A stretch of 27,494 nt of DNA from Muribaculaceae bacterium (GTDB lineage Bacteria > Bacteroidota > Bacteroidia > Bacteroidales > Muribaculaceae), in the NCBI GenBank assembly GCA_009775375.1, contig VSPO01000037.1, forward strand, positions 1 through 27,494, given 5' to 3'. This document shows, in pieces, positions 1 to 8,048 of the stretch. The stretch's first letter is position 1; each line of letters begins with the position of its first letter. A model generated the notes under the pieces. That model was given only the letters and a program-made list of their open reading frames with translations. It made no database searches and was not told where the DNA came from. Made by a program: the position numbers and the translations under genes.

Positions 1-1054
1 ACTTTAAACACCATATTGTGGGTGGGCCGGGCCTTTTGTTTATAACCCCCGGGGGTGGGGTTTGGGCTTGGGGTTGGGGATTGCCCGCGGGGGTCGATGC
101 CGGAGCGTCGAGAGCTTCGGGAGTCTCGTCAACCTCAAGATATTCAATGAGGGCGGCTGCGCGTTTGAGAGTCTCAAGGCGAGCGGGGAACTCGGGATCG
201 TTCTGGAAATAAGACTGAGCCTCGGGAGCCTCCATCTGGGAGAGCGTGCCCTGGATCATCTGCTTCATCTGATCGTAGGGAGCGGCGGAAATAGCCTGGG
301 CTGCGTCAGGACCGAAATCTTTCTCAAACATAGGGGCAAGCATTTCGCGATACTGCATACGGAGTGTCGGGTCGGTCTTGTAGAAATTGTCGTGCGATTT
401 CACTGTGAAGACGATAGCCTGCGCGATGAAAAGAGCCACAACGATAGAGCTCCACCATACGGCGATTTTCTTCAGACGCGCGATCCAACGCTGGTTGTCC
501 CAACCGATTGACTGGAACATCGACCAGAAGCCATGGTTCATGTGGAACCAAAGGGCGATGAAGCCGATGATGTAGACGATAGGGGTGTAGACCTGGGAGA
601 AAGCCTCCTGCAGGAAAAGGGTGCCGGCAGCGGGAGGAAGTACGTCGTGGACGCCGCGAATCTCCTGGAGCTGCATCTTTGCCCAGAACTGGATGAGGTG
701 GACAACGAGGAAGGCGAGAATGACAATGCCGAGAACGAGCATGTTCTGGCTTGACCATTCAACGGTCTTCGGACGCTTGGATACGGCGTAGGCATTTGAG
801 CCGCGGGCCTTGCGGTTCTGAAGAGTCAGCACCACCGCATAAATGATGTGGATGATGACGAGCACGGCCAGACCTGCCGACGCGAGAAGCGCATACCAGT
901 TGGCGCCAAGGAATTCGCAGATGGAATTGTAGGCGGCTGGCCAGCAGATGGCTATGGCGTTCATCAAACAGTGGAAGGTTACGAATAGGACGAGGCATGC
1001 GCCGGTCAAGGCCATGACAAACTTACGTCCTACAGATGAGCTTGATAACCACAT
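1..1054 (-). CDS. frdC: Fumarate reductase/succinate dehydrogenase cytochrome b subunit, 3' end beyond window
   Basis: Membrane anchor of the quinone-linked fumarate reductase/succinate dehydrogenase; it carries heme b and passes electrons between the menaquinone pool and the FrdA/FrdB catalytic subunits, which would be expected further left. Reading from the ATG at 1054, about five hydrophobic helices are visible (roughly residues 12-35, 55-78, 105-125, 155-178, 198-218). Histidines in them (H28, H69, H119, H171/H174) fit the four heme ligands of the diheme Wolinella-type subunit. The frame stays open to the window edge for 351 codons. The five-helix core is finished by about residue 220, and family members usually end not far beyond that. 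The remaining 130 residues are acidic, then Pro/Gln-rich, and the last 30 or so look unnatural. Family assignment is firm; the C-terminal end is doubtful. A Bacteroidota promoter lies about 120 bases upstream. Confidence 0.88.
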   Translation of the reverse strand, partial: MWLSSSSVGRKFVMALTGACLVLFVTFHCLMNAIAICWPAAYNSICEFLGANWYALLASAGLAVLVIIHIIYAVVLTLQNRKARGSNAYAVSKRPKTVEWSSQNMLVLGIVILAFLVVHLIQFWAKMQLQEIRGVHDVLPPAAGTLFLQEAFSQVYTPIVYIIGFIALWFHMNHGFWSMFQSIGWDNQRWIARLKKIAVWWSSIVVALFIAQAIVFTVKSHDNFYKTDPTLRMQYREMLAPMFEKDFGPDAAQAISAAPYDQMKQMIQGTLSQMEAPEAQSYFQNDPEFPARLETLKRAAALIEYLEVDETPEALDAPASTPAGNPQPQAQTPPPGVINKRPGPPTIWCLK

Positions 1055-1173
1055 AGCAGTTTTGATTTAATGGATTTGTTATTGTTTGTTGTTAATTATA
1101 GTCGTTCCTCCGCGTGCCGACAACGACACGTGGCGGGACGCGCCTATGTAGACGCGCCTCGTGGATTTATGTG

Positions 1174-1204
1174 CAAAATTATGATAATTTGCCGATAAAG
1201 CAAA
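1174..1204 (-). promoter_or_regulatory. Bacteroidota-type promoter for frdC
   Basis: On the minus strand the sequence reads TTTG (1204-1201), a 19-base spacer, then TAATTTTG (1181-1174). This is an exact match to the Bacteroidota housekeeping promoter pattern TTTG-N19-20-TAnnTTTG. Transcription would start near 1166 and leave a leader of about 110 bases before the frdC ATG. The leader starts GC-rich, with two direct copies of AGGCGCGTC, and ends A-rich. Confidence 0.72.
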
Positions 1205-1298
1205 GTTTTTCGCGCTCTTTTTTACGGCAAATTTCTCCAACGGATGAAATATTTTTTTCGGTTGCATGTCGTGCCGACCAGTTTTCTGCCTCTTCCTG

Positions 1299-2501
1299 TC
1301 AGCTTTCAATGGCTTCCTTTATGGCCTCGGCCACGCGGCAGACTTCATCCCGGCCTACCCAAGGTCCGGCCGGGATGCAGAGCCCGCGGCCGAAGAGGTC
1401 TTCGCTGACGCCGTTGACGTAGGCGGCGCATCCGGAGAAGACCGGCTGGAGATGCATAGGCTTCCAAAGATGGCGGCTCTCTATCCCCTTTGCCTGAAGA
1501 TGCCTCCGCATGGCCTCGGGGCGTCCGCATCCGTCGTCGCCCTTTATCCTGATGCCCGGCGCGAAAGTTGTCGTGCACAGCCAGAAATTGCTGTCGAAAT
1601 CATGACCGGGATTTTCGTGCAGGGTTATTCCGGGAGTGTCGGCGAAGAGGTCGCGGTAGAGGTCTTGCACGTGTCGGTGGTGGGCGATATGCTCGTGTGC
1701 TATCGTCATCTGTCCCCGGCCGATGCCGGCGGATATGTTGCTCAGACGATAGTTGAAGCCGATGCGTTCGTGCTGATACCATGGATAATCTTCGCGGCTC
1801 TGCGTCGCATAACTCAGCACAAGCTTATATGCCTCGTCATCAGGGCAAATCAACGCACCGCCTCCGGAAGTGGTGATCATCTTGTTGCCGTTGAACGACA
1901 AGGCTCCATACGTGCCGAACGTGCCGCACGGGCGTCCCTTGAAGTCGCTTCCGAATGCCTCGGCGGCATCTTCAAGCACCGGAATCTCCCATTTCGCGGC
2001 TACCTCCACGATCCTGTCGATTTTGGCCGGCATGCCGTAGAGATGCACCGGGATGATGGCCTTTGGCTTTCGGCCGGTCTTTTGCAGGCGGTCGGCAATC
2101 GCCCGGTCGAGCAGGTCTGGGTCCATGTTCCATGTGTCGGGCTCGGAGTCAACGAATACGGGAGTTGCCCCGACATAAGTCACGGGGTTGGCCGACGCGC
2201 TGAACGTGAAGCTCTGCACCATCACCTCGTCGTCGCGTCCCACTCCGAGAGCCACAAGTCCGAGATGGAGGGCTGCCGTGCCGGACGACAATGCCACTAT
2301 CCTTTTCTTTTCATAAGCAGTCCTCTCCCCGGAAGGTATTCGGGGCAAGGAGTCGTGAATGAAGAAGGCTTCGAGATCTTTCTCGAAACCAGTCACATTG
2401 GGGCCGAGGGGCACGACCCAATTATCGGCGAAAGCCTCGTCGATGAAATCTTTCTCTTTGCCGCTCATGTGGCAAAGACATAGGAGTATGCGGTCGTTCA
2501 C
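1299..2501 (-). CDS. DegT/DnrJ/EryC1/StrS family PLP-dependent sugar aminotransferase
   Basis: Fold-type I aminotransferase that converts keto-sugar nucleotides to amino sugars, typically for LPS O-antigen, capsule or glycoprotein glycans. The 400-residue length is usual for the family. Visible signatures are the N-terminal HMSGKEKDFIDEAFADNWV block, the SGTAALHLGL phosphate-binding turn near residues 73-82, LEDAAEAFG with the PLP-nitrogen aspartate at about D178, and SFNGNKMITTSGGG with the Schiff-base lysine at about K207. Met1 is preferred over Met12 because the short strand before HMSG is conserved in the family. No sugar-biosynthesis partners sit next to it (frdC downstream, an HdeD-like gene upstream), so the substrate cannot be inferred from context. 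Confidence 0.93.
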   Translation of the reverse strand: MNDRILLCLCHMSGKEKDFIDEAFADNWVVPLGPNVTGFEKDLEAFFIHDSLPRIPSGERTAYEKKRIVALSSGTAALHLGLVALGVGRDDEVMVQSFTFSASANPVTYVGATPVFVDSEPDTWNMDPDLLDRAIADRLQKTGRKPKAIIPVHLYGMPAKIDRIVEVAAKWEIPVLEDAAEAFGSDFKGRPCGTFGTYGALSFNGNKMITTSGGGALICPDDEAYKLVLSYATQSREDYPWYQHERIGFNYRLSNISAGIGRGQMTIAHEHIAHHRHVQDLYRDLFADTPGITLHENPGHDFDSNFWLCTTTFAPGIRIKGDDGCGRPEAMRRHLQAKGIESRHLWKPMHLQPVFSGCAAYVNGVSEDLFGRGLCIPAGPWVGRDEVCRVAEAIKEAIES

Positions 2502-2521
2502 TGTAGATTGTTGTTAATGAC

Positions 2522-2548
2522 GGCGCGGCCGGACTCTCCGGCGGCGCC
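2522..2548 (-). terminator. GC-rich hairpin downstream of the hdeD-like gene
   Basis: GGCGCGGCCGGA (2522-2533) pairs with TCCGGCGGCGCC (2537-2548) around a CTC loop, with a single mismatch in 12 pairs. It lies between the stop of the minus-strand HdeD-like gene and the start of the aminotransferase. There is no clear T-run on the minus-strand exit side, so it may be a weak terminator or a processing hairpin. Confidence 0.42.
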
Positions 2549-2625
2549 TTTCACTATTAACGTTGCGATCCGCTTAAAATTATGACTTGGGCGGCATCAT
2601 TTGGTCGCACATGGCAAGGAGAGGG

Positions 2626-3204
2626 TCAGATAAGACCGTCGAATTCGTTGTTGAGCTGCTTTGCCTTGACGGCGAAGACTATCCTGAAGACACCGAAGGT
2701 GATGAGGGATATGCCGATATACAGCCATACTGCCACGCCTCCTACAACGGGATTGGACAGGAACAACACGGCGAAGACTATAGTCACGAAAAGGAGCAGT
2801 ATCATCCAGACCATCCATCCGGGCGACACCGACGAAAGGACGCATGCCTCGCATATGGAGTTGATTGCGGCCACGATTATCCATATTCCGATAACGAATA
2901 TAAACGTGTCGACGAGCACGATCTGGGGCAGGGAGAACAACCAGACTCCTGCGAGAAGCTCCAATATGCCCAAAGCCAGGGCCCAGCCCCAGCCGGAGTC
3001 TTTACCGGTGTTTAAGAAAGCGTAGACGAAATTCAACAGGGCCGCTACTACCATACATGCAGCAAAGAGATAGGCGAACACTGTCAGCGATGCTTCCGGG
3101 GAGCAGAAACACCATATGCCAAAGGCGACACTCAGGACTCCCGTCACCATCGGGATCCACCATAGACGGGTCAGCGACCCATAGTAAGGAGTTTTTTCTT
3201 TCAT
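2626..3204 (-). CDS. HdeD/DUF308 family integral membrane protein
   Basis: A 192-residue, very hydrophobic protein with about six predicted transmembrane helices arranged as two-helix repeats. Glycine-rich helix starts such as GVLSVAFGIWCF, GILELLAGVWLF and GISLITFGVFRIV are characteristic of the HdeD family (DUF308). In Escherichia coli HdeD contributes to acid resistance at high cell density; in Bacteroidota the role is not established, so only the family name is offered. The start has a short charged N-terminus (MKEKTPYYG) before helix 1. The gene stands alone: it is divergent from the downstream outer-membrane gene and 124 bases from the aminotransferase. The function is inferred from the family only. 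Confidence 0.82.
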   Translation of the reverse strand: MKEKTPYYGSLTRLWWIPMVTGVLSVAFGIWCFCSPEASLTVFAYLFAACMVVAALLNFVYAFLNTGKDSGWGWALALGILELLAGVWLFSLPQIVLVDTFIFVIGIWIIVAAINSICEACVLSSVSPGWMVWMILLLFVTIVFAVLFLSNPVVGGVAVWLYIGISLITFGVFRIVFAVKAKQLNNEFDGLI

Positions 3205-3471
3205 AACTTTTGTTTTGATGTTTTACAAATGCGGGCTGCGCGACGCGGGACATGGTTGCCTACGTGTGGCATACGCCTGAGGGACTTTCGCCCCCTTATA
3301 TCCAAAACGCTGTAAAGGGAGTTATGTTCATTCTTTTTTGTAATCAAATGCGGGATTGCAACAAAAAGAGGCAAGCGGTGTTAATTATATATAGCATGTG
3401 CCGGATAAAGAGATTGGCTTCTTTGTCCGGGGCGGCTATGAGAAATGTCATCACATAAAATTATCGAAAAG

Positions 3472-3972
3472 ATGAAAAAGATTCTCCTATCCATGGCCGT
3501 AGCACTCGTAGGGAGTGGCGCGGCGTTTGCCCAGCATGCCGGACAGGCCGGTCTCGGTGTGAATATCGGCGTAGTCCCTGTTATTGAAGGCGAGGGAAGC
3601 CCTACGAACTTTACGCTCGGAGCGCGTGTGCAGTATTCAGCCACCGACCTTATCCGTCTGAACGCTGATTTCAACTATGGCTTCAAAGACAATTTCATCA
3701 GCACGTTCGATGCCACGGCCAATGTCAATTTCATGGTGCCCCTTTCCCAGGGTTTCTACCTGTATCCCCTTGCAGGCCTTGGCTATGGCAACATCAACGT
3801 CGACCTTGACGAATTCGGGAGCACTAATCTGAGCCGCTTCGTCTTCAACGTCGGCTTGGGAGCAGAATATGAGTTCAATCCCAACTTCGCCGCCGGACTT
3901 GAGTTCAAATACCGCTATATGAAGGACTACGGTTCGCTGCCGGTGATGCTCAACTTCAGCTATAAGTTCTGA
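3472..3972 (+). CDS. Small outer-membrane beta-barrel protein
   Basis: A 166-residue exported protein. The ATG at 3472 is chosen because it opens directly into a textbook signal peptide (MKKILLSMAVALVGSGAAFA, cleavage before QHAGQ); an in-frame ATG at 3445 would only add nine residues. The mature part alternates hydrophobic and polar residues in short strands (for example TLGARVQYSAT, LIRLNADFNYGF, FVFNVGLGAEYEF, AAGLEFKYRYM). It ends in MLNFSYKF, a C-terminal aromatic residue typical of outer-membrane barrels. The repeated aromatic strands and glycine turns fit the OMP_b-brl/OmpA-like eight-stranded barrel class. The specific function is unknown. The gene is monocistronic and followed by a strong terminator. 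Confidence 0.85.
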   Translation: MKKILLSMAVALVGSGAAFAQHAGQAGLGVNIGVVPVIEGEGSPTNFTLGARVQYSATDLIRLNADFNYGFKDNFISTFDATANVNFMVPLSQGFYLYPLAGLGYGNINVDLDEFGSTNLSRFVFNVGLGAEYEFNPNFAAGLEFKYRYMKDYGSLPVMLNFSYKF

Positions 3973-3989
3973 CGGACAGCAAAAACAAA

Positions 3990-4035
3990 AAAATCCGGGG
4001 ATTCATCATGCAGCCATGATGAATCCCCGGATTTT
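3990..4035. terminator. Strong bidirectional terminator between the barrel gene and proA
   Basis: A perfect 21-base inverted repeat (arms 3990-4010 and 4015-4035) with a four-base CAGC loop; the arm core is TCCGGGGATTCATCATG. Read on the minus strand it is followed by a run of T residues broken by one G, which makes it a good terminator for the proCBA operon. On the plus strand the exit is TTTTGTCTTT, so it also serves the barrel gene. Confidence 0.88.
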
Positions 4036-4117
4036 GTCTTTGCATATTCTGTTTTGATATGGTTAGGGAGATAGCCATTATGGCTATTATAGCTGTTGTG
4101 GGTATTGAAGATAGGGC

Positions 4118-5368
4118 CTAATTCCGGGTTTGACCGTTGCCGGAGATGAGGTATTTGTAGGTGGTCAGCTCGCGAAGCGCCATGGGACCGCGGGCGTGAA
4201 GCTTCTGGGTGCTTATCCCTATCTCCGCTCCGAATCCGAACTGACCTCCGTCGGTGAACGCCGTTGAGACATTGGCATATACGCATGAGGCATCCACCAT
4301 AAGCTGGAACTTTCTGACCGACTCTTCGTCCTCGCTCATTATGCACTCGCTATGGCGTGATCCATATTCAGAAATATGGCGTATTGCCTCGTCAATGTCG
4401 TTCACGGTCTTCACGGCCATTTTGTAGTCGCGAAACTCCGTGCCGAAGCTGTCTTCGCCGGCATGACGGAGCAGGGAAGCAGGATAGCTGCCCTCAAGGC
4501 TGCCGTAGGCCTCTTCGTCGGCATATATCTCCACGTTGCAGTCCTTCAATGGGGCGCATATGGATGAAAGGTCGTCGAGACGCGAACGATGTATGATCAG
4601 GCAATCAAGGGCATTGCATACGCTGACCCTACGGGTCTTGGCGTTAAAGACCACTTTCGCCGACTTCTCCGTATCGGCTGAGGCATCAACATACGTGTGG
4701 CAAACTCCCGCACCTGTCTCAATCACCGGCACCATCGAATTCTCCCTTACGAAATCTATCAGTCCGCGTCCTCCCCTGGGGATTATGACGTCAATCTGTC
4801 CGACAGCTTTCATCATGGAGGCGGCGCACTCCCTCTCCGAGGGCATAAGCATGCATAAATCTTCCGGCAATCCTTCCTCCGCAAGCGTCTCACGGATAAT
4901 CCCCACGATGGCGCGACTTGAGAAATCGGCGTCGCGGCCTCCTTTCATGACGCATGCACTCCCGCTTCTGAAGCATAGTCCGAAGACATCGGCCGTCACG
5001 TTGGGGCGGGCTTCAAAGATCACTCCGATCACCCCAAACGGCACCGTTACTTTCGTAATCACCATCCCGTTGGGACGTTCCCACCTGTCTATGACCTGCC
5101 CGTAAGGCACGGGCAACGCTGCCACGGCCTCCATGTCGGAAGCAATTCCGGAGATACGTTCTTCCGACAGCATAAGACGGTCGTAGTCAGGATTTCCCTT
5201 CTCCATGCGGGCGAGATCCCTGCCGTTTTCATTCAGAATATGCGCCGAGTGTTTGCGTAGCTTTCCGGCGATTTTGCATAGAGTTTCGGAGGAACGTTGA
5301 GGAGAGAGCCCCGATAGGGATGGCGCGGCGGAGTGTGCGCTATGTATGAGACTGTCAAATAGGTTCAT
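4118..5368 (-). CDS. proA: Glutamate-5-semialdehyde dehydrogenase (gamma-glutamyl phosphate reductase)
   Basis: Second step of proline synthesis: NADPH-dependent reduction of gamma-glutamyl phosphate to glutamate semialdehyde. The 416-residue protein is of normal length. Recognisable blocks are PFGVIGVIFEARPNVT (about 110-125), IPRGGRGLIDFV (about 196-207), ETGAGVCHTYVD, and RRVSVCNALDCLIIH with the catalytic cysteine at about C251. The C-terminal block GFGAEIGISTQKLHARGPM is also typical. An in-frame ATG at 5395 exists, but the ATG at 5368 is preferred: it lies one base after the proB stop (TGATATG), starts at the usual MNLFDSL-type N-terminus, and implies translational coupling. It is the last gene of the proC-proB-proA operon and ends before the bidirectional terminator. 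Confidence 0.96.
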   Translation of the reverse strand: MNLFDSLIHSAHSAAPSLSGLSPQRSSETLCKIAGKLRKHSAHILNENGRDLARMEKGNPDYDRLMLSEERISGIASDMEAVAALPVPYGQVIDRWERPNGMVITKVTVPFGVIGVIFEARPNVTADVFGLCFRSGSACVMKGGRDADFSSRAIVGIIRETLAEEGLPEDLCMLMPSERECAASMMKAVGQIDVIIPRGGRGLIDFVRENSMVPVIETGAGVCHTYVDASADTEKSAKVVFNAKTRRVSVCNALDCLIIHRSRLDDLSSICAPLKDCNVEIYADEEAYGSLEGSYPASLLRHAGEDSFGTEFRDYKMAVKTVNDIDEAIRHISEYGSRHSECIMSEDEESVRKFQLMVDASCVYANVSTAFTDGGQFGFGAEIGISTQKLHARGPMALRELTTYKYLISGNGQTRN

Positions 5369-5369
5369 A

Positions 5370-6443
5370 TCAGTTTTCGATGTATAGATAATCATAATGT
5401 ATGGCGGGGCGGCAATCCTTCACTCCGACAAGCTTTCTGAGATCGTCGGAGGTGTATTCGCAGCATCCGAGACCGATGTCGGCGCCTTGCTCGTCGGCAA
5501 TGCGCACGAGGTCGCCCTTTTCAAACGCCCCGGTCACTTCCGTTATCCCTACTGGAAGGAGGCTTGTTGCCGAAGATGGGTCGAGAAGGCTTCGGGCGGC
5601 TCCGGAATTGACAATAAGGGAGCCTTTCACGAAATCATGGGAATGGGCTATCCATTTCTTCACTCCGTTGACCCTTTCTGCCGCAATGATACGTGTGCAG
5701 ACCGTCGCGGGACGAGAAAAAAGGTCGATTAAAATGTTCTCCCGTTTTCCGTTGGCGATAATCACCGCCACCCCCTCGGAAGCGACGCGGAGCGCTATGC
5801 GGCACTTCGTCAGCATCCCGCCTCGGCCGAAAGAGGATTTTCCGGCCACTACGACTCCCGAAAGGTCATCGGAGGCGGGATTCACCTCGCGTATCACCTT
5901 TGAGCCGCTGCAGGATGGGTCGCCATCATAGATGCCGTCGACATTGCTGAGGATGACGAGGCTGGAGGCATCCATCATTGTGGCCACGAGTCCCGACAGT
6001 TCGTCGTTGTCGGTAAACATCAGTTCGGTGACCGAAACCGTATCATTCTCATTTATGACCGGAATGACGCCCTGCCCGATCATGACTTCCATGCAATGCT
6101 TCTGGTTGAGGTAATGAATGCGAGAGCCGAATCCCTCTTTGGTGGTGAGGATTTGTCCGCATGTGAGCCCGTGGTCGCGGAAGAGTTGATAGTATCGGTT
6201 GATGAGCTTCGCCTGTCCTACAGCTGAATAAAGCTGACGTTGGGAGACGGTGTCGAGTTTTCGCGATGGAGTCACTTCGTTGCGACCGGCGGCCACGGCT
6301 CCAGATGAAATCAGGACCACCTGCCACCCTTCACTTCGGAGCCATGCAATCTGGTCCACGAGCGCAGACATGCGCGTGACGTCGAGCGTCCCGTCGGGGC
6401 GGGTTATGACGTTGCTCCCGACTTTTACGACAATCCTTTTCAT
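5370..6443 (-). CDS. proB: Glutamate 5-kinase with C-terminal PUA domain
   Basis: First and usually proline-inhibited step of proline synthesis: ATP-dependent phosphorylation of glutamate. The 357-residue protein starts MKRIVVKVGSNV, the amino-acid-kinase phosphate loop with K7. It continues with LISSGAVAAGR, PVINENDTVS (about 128-137), FTDNDELSGLVA, LSNVDGIYDGDP and the GRGGMLTK block. Residues of about 272-345 form the PUA domain (GSLIVNSGAARSLL through DLVRIADEQGADIGLG). The reading frame is open further upstream, but the start at 6443 is fixed by homology and by its ATGA overlap with the proC stop. All catalytic blocks are present, so it should be active. Confidence 0.96.
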   Translation of the reverse strand: MKRIVVKVGSNVITRPDGTLDVTRMSALVDQIAWLRSEGWQVVLISSGAVAAGRNEVTPSRKLDTVSQRQLYSAVGQAKLINRYYQLFRDHGLTCGQILTTKEGFGSRIHYLNQKHCMEVMIGQGVIPVINENDTVSVTELMFTDNDELSGLVATMMDASSLVILSNVDGIYDGDPSCSGSKVIREVNPASDDLSGVVVAGKSSFGRGGMLTKCRIALRVASEGVAVIIANGKRENILIDLFSRPATVCTRIIAAERVNGVKKWIAHSHDFVKGSLIVNSGAARSLLDPSSATSLLPVGITEVTGAFEKGDLVRIADEQGADIGLGCCEYTSDDLRKLVGVKDCRPAIHYDYLYIEN

Positions 6444-7225
6444 TCCTTCGCCATCGACGCCTTGACTGCAGCTATGACTGCAGCCGTGAATCCCTTGTTT
6501 TCCATCTCGTTGAGTCCCTTTATGGTGATTCCCCCGGGGGTGGTCACTTTGTCGATTTCCGCTTCCGGATGGCTTCCGTCGAATAGCAGGGCGCCGGCCC
6601 CTTGGGCAGTATAAGCCGCGACCTCCGTAGCAAAAGCGGGTTTCATCCCGAGTTCCACAGCACCTTCCGCGGCCGCCCTTATGAACCGCAGGAAAAAGGC
6701 TATGCCGCATGATGACAGCGAGCAGCAAGCCGCCATATCCTTCTCAGGAATCACATAGGCTTTCCCGGAGCGGTTGAAAATATCGGTCACCTCCGCGAGG
6801 GTATCGGCATCAACGCCGGGCGCGGCTGAGATAAACGTGACGCTCTTCCCCAGACGGATAGCCGTGTTGGGAATGACCCTGACGATCTTAAGCCCGTTGG
6901 ACTCAGCGTCAAAAGACTTTGAGAGCGACTCCACTGAACGGGCGGCCACAACAGAAATGACCGTTGCCCCCGACTTAAGGCAACCTTTTATCTCGTCGAT
7001 GACCCCGGGAGCCACATAAGGCTTTACGGCCAGCACGATGAAATCAGCATCCTTGACCGCCGAGGCATTCGACAGGGAGCATTCGGCAGCCGGGCAAACC
7101 TTTGCTATCTTGTCTAAGGAGGCTTGCGAGGCGGCAGTCACGGTAAGGGAGTAAAGGGTGGGGTCGAGGGATTCGGCAATGGCTCCTCCCATATTGCCGA
7201 CTCCGATAATAGCAATTTTTTTCAT
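6440..7225 (-). CDS. proC: Pyrroline-5-carboxylate reductase
   Basis: Last step of proline synthesis: NAD(P)H-dependent reduction of pyrroline-5-carboxylate to proline. The 261-residue protein begins MKKIAIIGVGNMGGAIAES, the Rossmann GxGxxG dinucleotide site. It contains FIVLAVKPYVAPGVI, RVIPNTAIRLGKSVTF, the dimerisation-domain block SLSSCGIAFFLRFIRAAAEGA, and the substrate-binding block TTPGGITIKGLNEME. The frame is open upstream, but the start at 7225 matches the family. Its TGA overlaps the proB ATG (ATGA). It is first in proC-proB-proA, so all three proline enzymes are encoded together. No clear promoter is seen in the 73 bases before it, so read-through from the upstream lipoprotein gene is possible. 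Confidence 0.95.
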   Translation of the reverse strand: MKKIAIIGVGNMGGAIAESLDPTLYSLTVTAASQASLDKIAKVCPAAECSLSNASAVKDADFIVLAVKPYVAPGVIDEIKGCLKSGATVISVVAARSVESLSKSFDAESNGLKIVRVIPNTAIRLGKSVTFISAAPGVDADTLAEVTDIFNRSGKAYVIPEKDMAACCSLSSCGIAFFLRFIRAAAEGAVELGMKPAFATEVAAYTAQGAGALLFDGSHPEAEIDKVTTPGGITIKGLNEMENKGFTAAVIAAVKASMAKE

Positions 7226-7298
7226 GAATATCTCATCGTTTAATCCGGCCATCGGGTATACTTGCGTCGGCTGCGCCGATCCGGGGTCAGATGGTGGT

Positions 7299-7802
7299 TT
7301 ATTCCAGGATTTCAATGTCGCCCAAGGCTTTATTAAGCTCTTCGGGAGAGACTTTGTTGAATGTCTCGTAGAGAGCGGGATCGGTGGTGTAGTCTTTATT
7401 GAAGAACACCTGGAAAATCTCAAGCTTGTTTTCCCCTTCCAAATTGGCAATCGGAGGGGTTGACACCCAGCATAACACGAGCTTCTCGTCGTCTACGCTG
7501 ACCACCTTATAGATATGCAGCGTCCCCTCTTCGTCCTCGCGGAGCATAAGATAGGAATTAGGCTCGAAGAAATACATCATTTTCCTTTTGAGCCAATAAG
7601 GCGTGCCTTGAAAGTCTGTCAGTTGATAATCAATTATATGCTCGGTGCTTGAAAGGTCGAGGAAATGGCCGTCTTTGTCGCTCCAAATCCCGACTACGTC
7701 ATATTCCGATACATCGGGGGGAAGGTCGTCGCTGCAAGAAGACAGCGTCGGCACGATTATCGCCATCAAAGCGAAAATGGCGGTCAGTAGGGTCTTGCTC
7801 AT
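7299..7802 (-). CDS. Small lipoprotein, uncharacterised, lipocalin-like pattern
   Basis: A 167-residue protein. The start at 7802 is chosen because it opens into a lipoprotein signal (MSKTLLTAIFALMAIIVPTLSSC) with lipobox LSSC and C23 as the lipidated residue; the longer frame from 7892 has no meaningful extension. The mature protein begins SDDLPPDVSEYDVVGIWSDKDG and continues as short beta strands, with a Gly-x-Trp element (VGIW) that resembles the first strand of lipocalin-like domains. That resemblance is inference. The C-terminus is acidic and helical (KVSPEELNKALGDIEILE). It lies upstream of proC on the same strand with a 73-base gap. No function can be assigned. Confidence 0.75.
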   Translation of the reverse strand: MSKTLLTAIFALMAIIVPTLSSCSDDLPPDVSEYDVVGIWSDKDGHFLDLSSTEHIIDYQLTDFQGTPYWLKRKMMYFFEPNSYLMLREDEEGTLHIYKVVSVDDEKLVLCWVSTPPIANLEGENKLEIFQVFFNKDYTTDPALYETFNKVSPEELNKALGDIEILE

Positions 7803-7899
7803 TCTTAAGATATTGAATTTTATTAAAAGCTGTTGAAAAATCAACGTTAAATATTTATTCGGTATGAACGGATTGCCTATGAAATCCTTCATTCTGTTG

Positions 7900-7907
7900 C
7901 AAAATTA
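7900..7907 (-). promoter_or_regulatory. Candidate -7 element for the lipoprotein (and possibly proCBA)
   Basis: Minus-strand TAATTTTG, identical to the frdC -7 element and matching TAnnTTTG. A TTTG copy lies upstream (7935-7932) but with a 24-base spacer, longer than usual, so the upstream element is uncertain. Transcription would start near 7893, about 90 bases before the ATG at 7802. Confidence 0.5.
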
Positions 7908-8013
7908 GGAAATATAAGTGAAACCACCCATCAAAGTCCCTATTTTTTCAAGATTTTAACTATATTCGAACTATAATATGTCAAGACTTTATGGATAATC
8001 CGCGCATTTTACT

Positions 8014-8021
8014 TATTTTTG
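8014..8021 (+). promoter_or_regulatory. Candidate -7 element for the M64 peptidase gene
   Basis: TATTTTTG matches TAnnTTTG exactly and lies 27 bases before the ATG at 8049, so the leader would be short. Only a weak TTTA-type sequence is found at the upstream position. Confidence 0.5.
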
Positions 8022-8048
8022 CAGCATAAATCATTCAAACCAAAAATC

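Noticed and set aside
1266..2483. 405-codon plus-strand open frame
   Set aside because: It is antisense to the aminotransferase, whose catalytic motifs are intact; the translation shows no domain and reflects codon bias.
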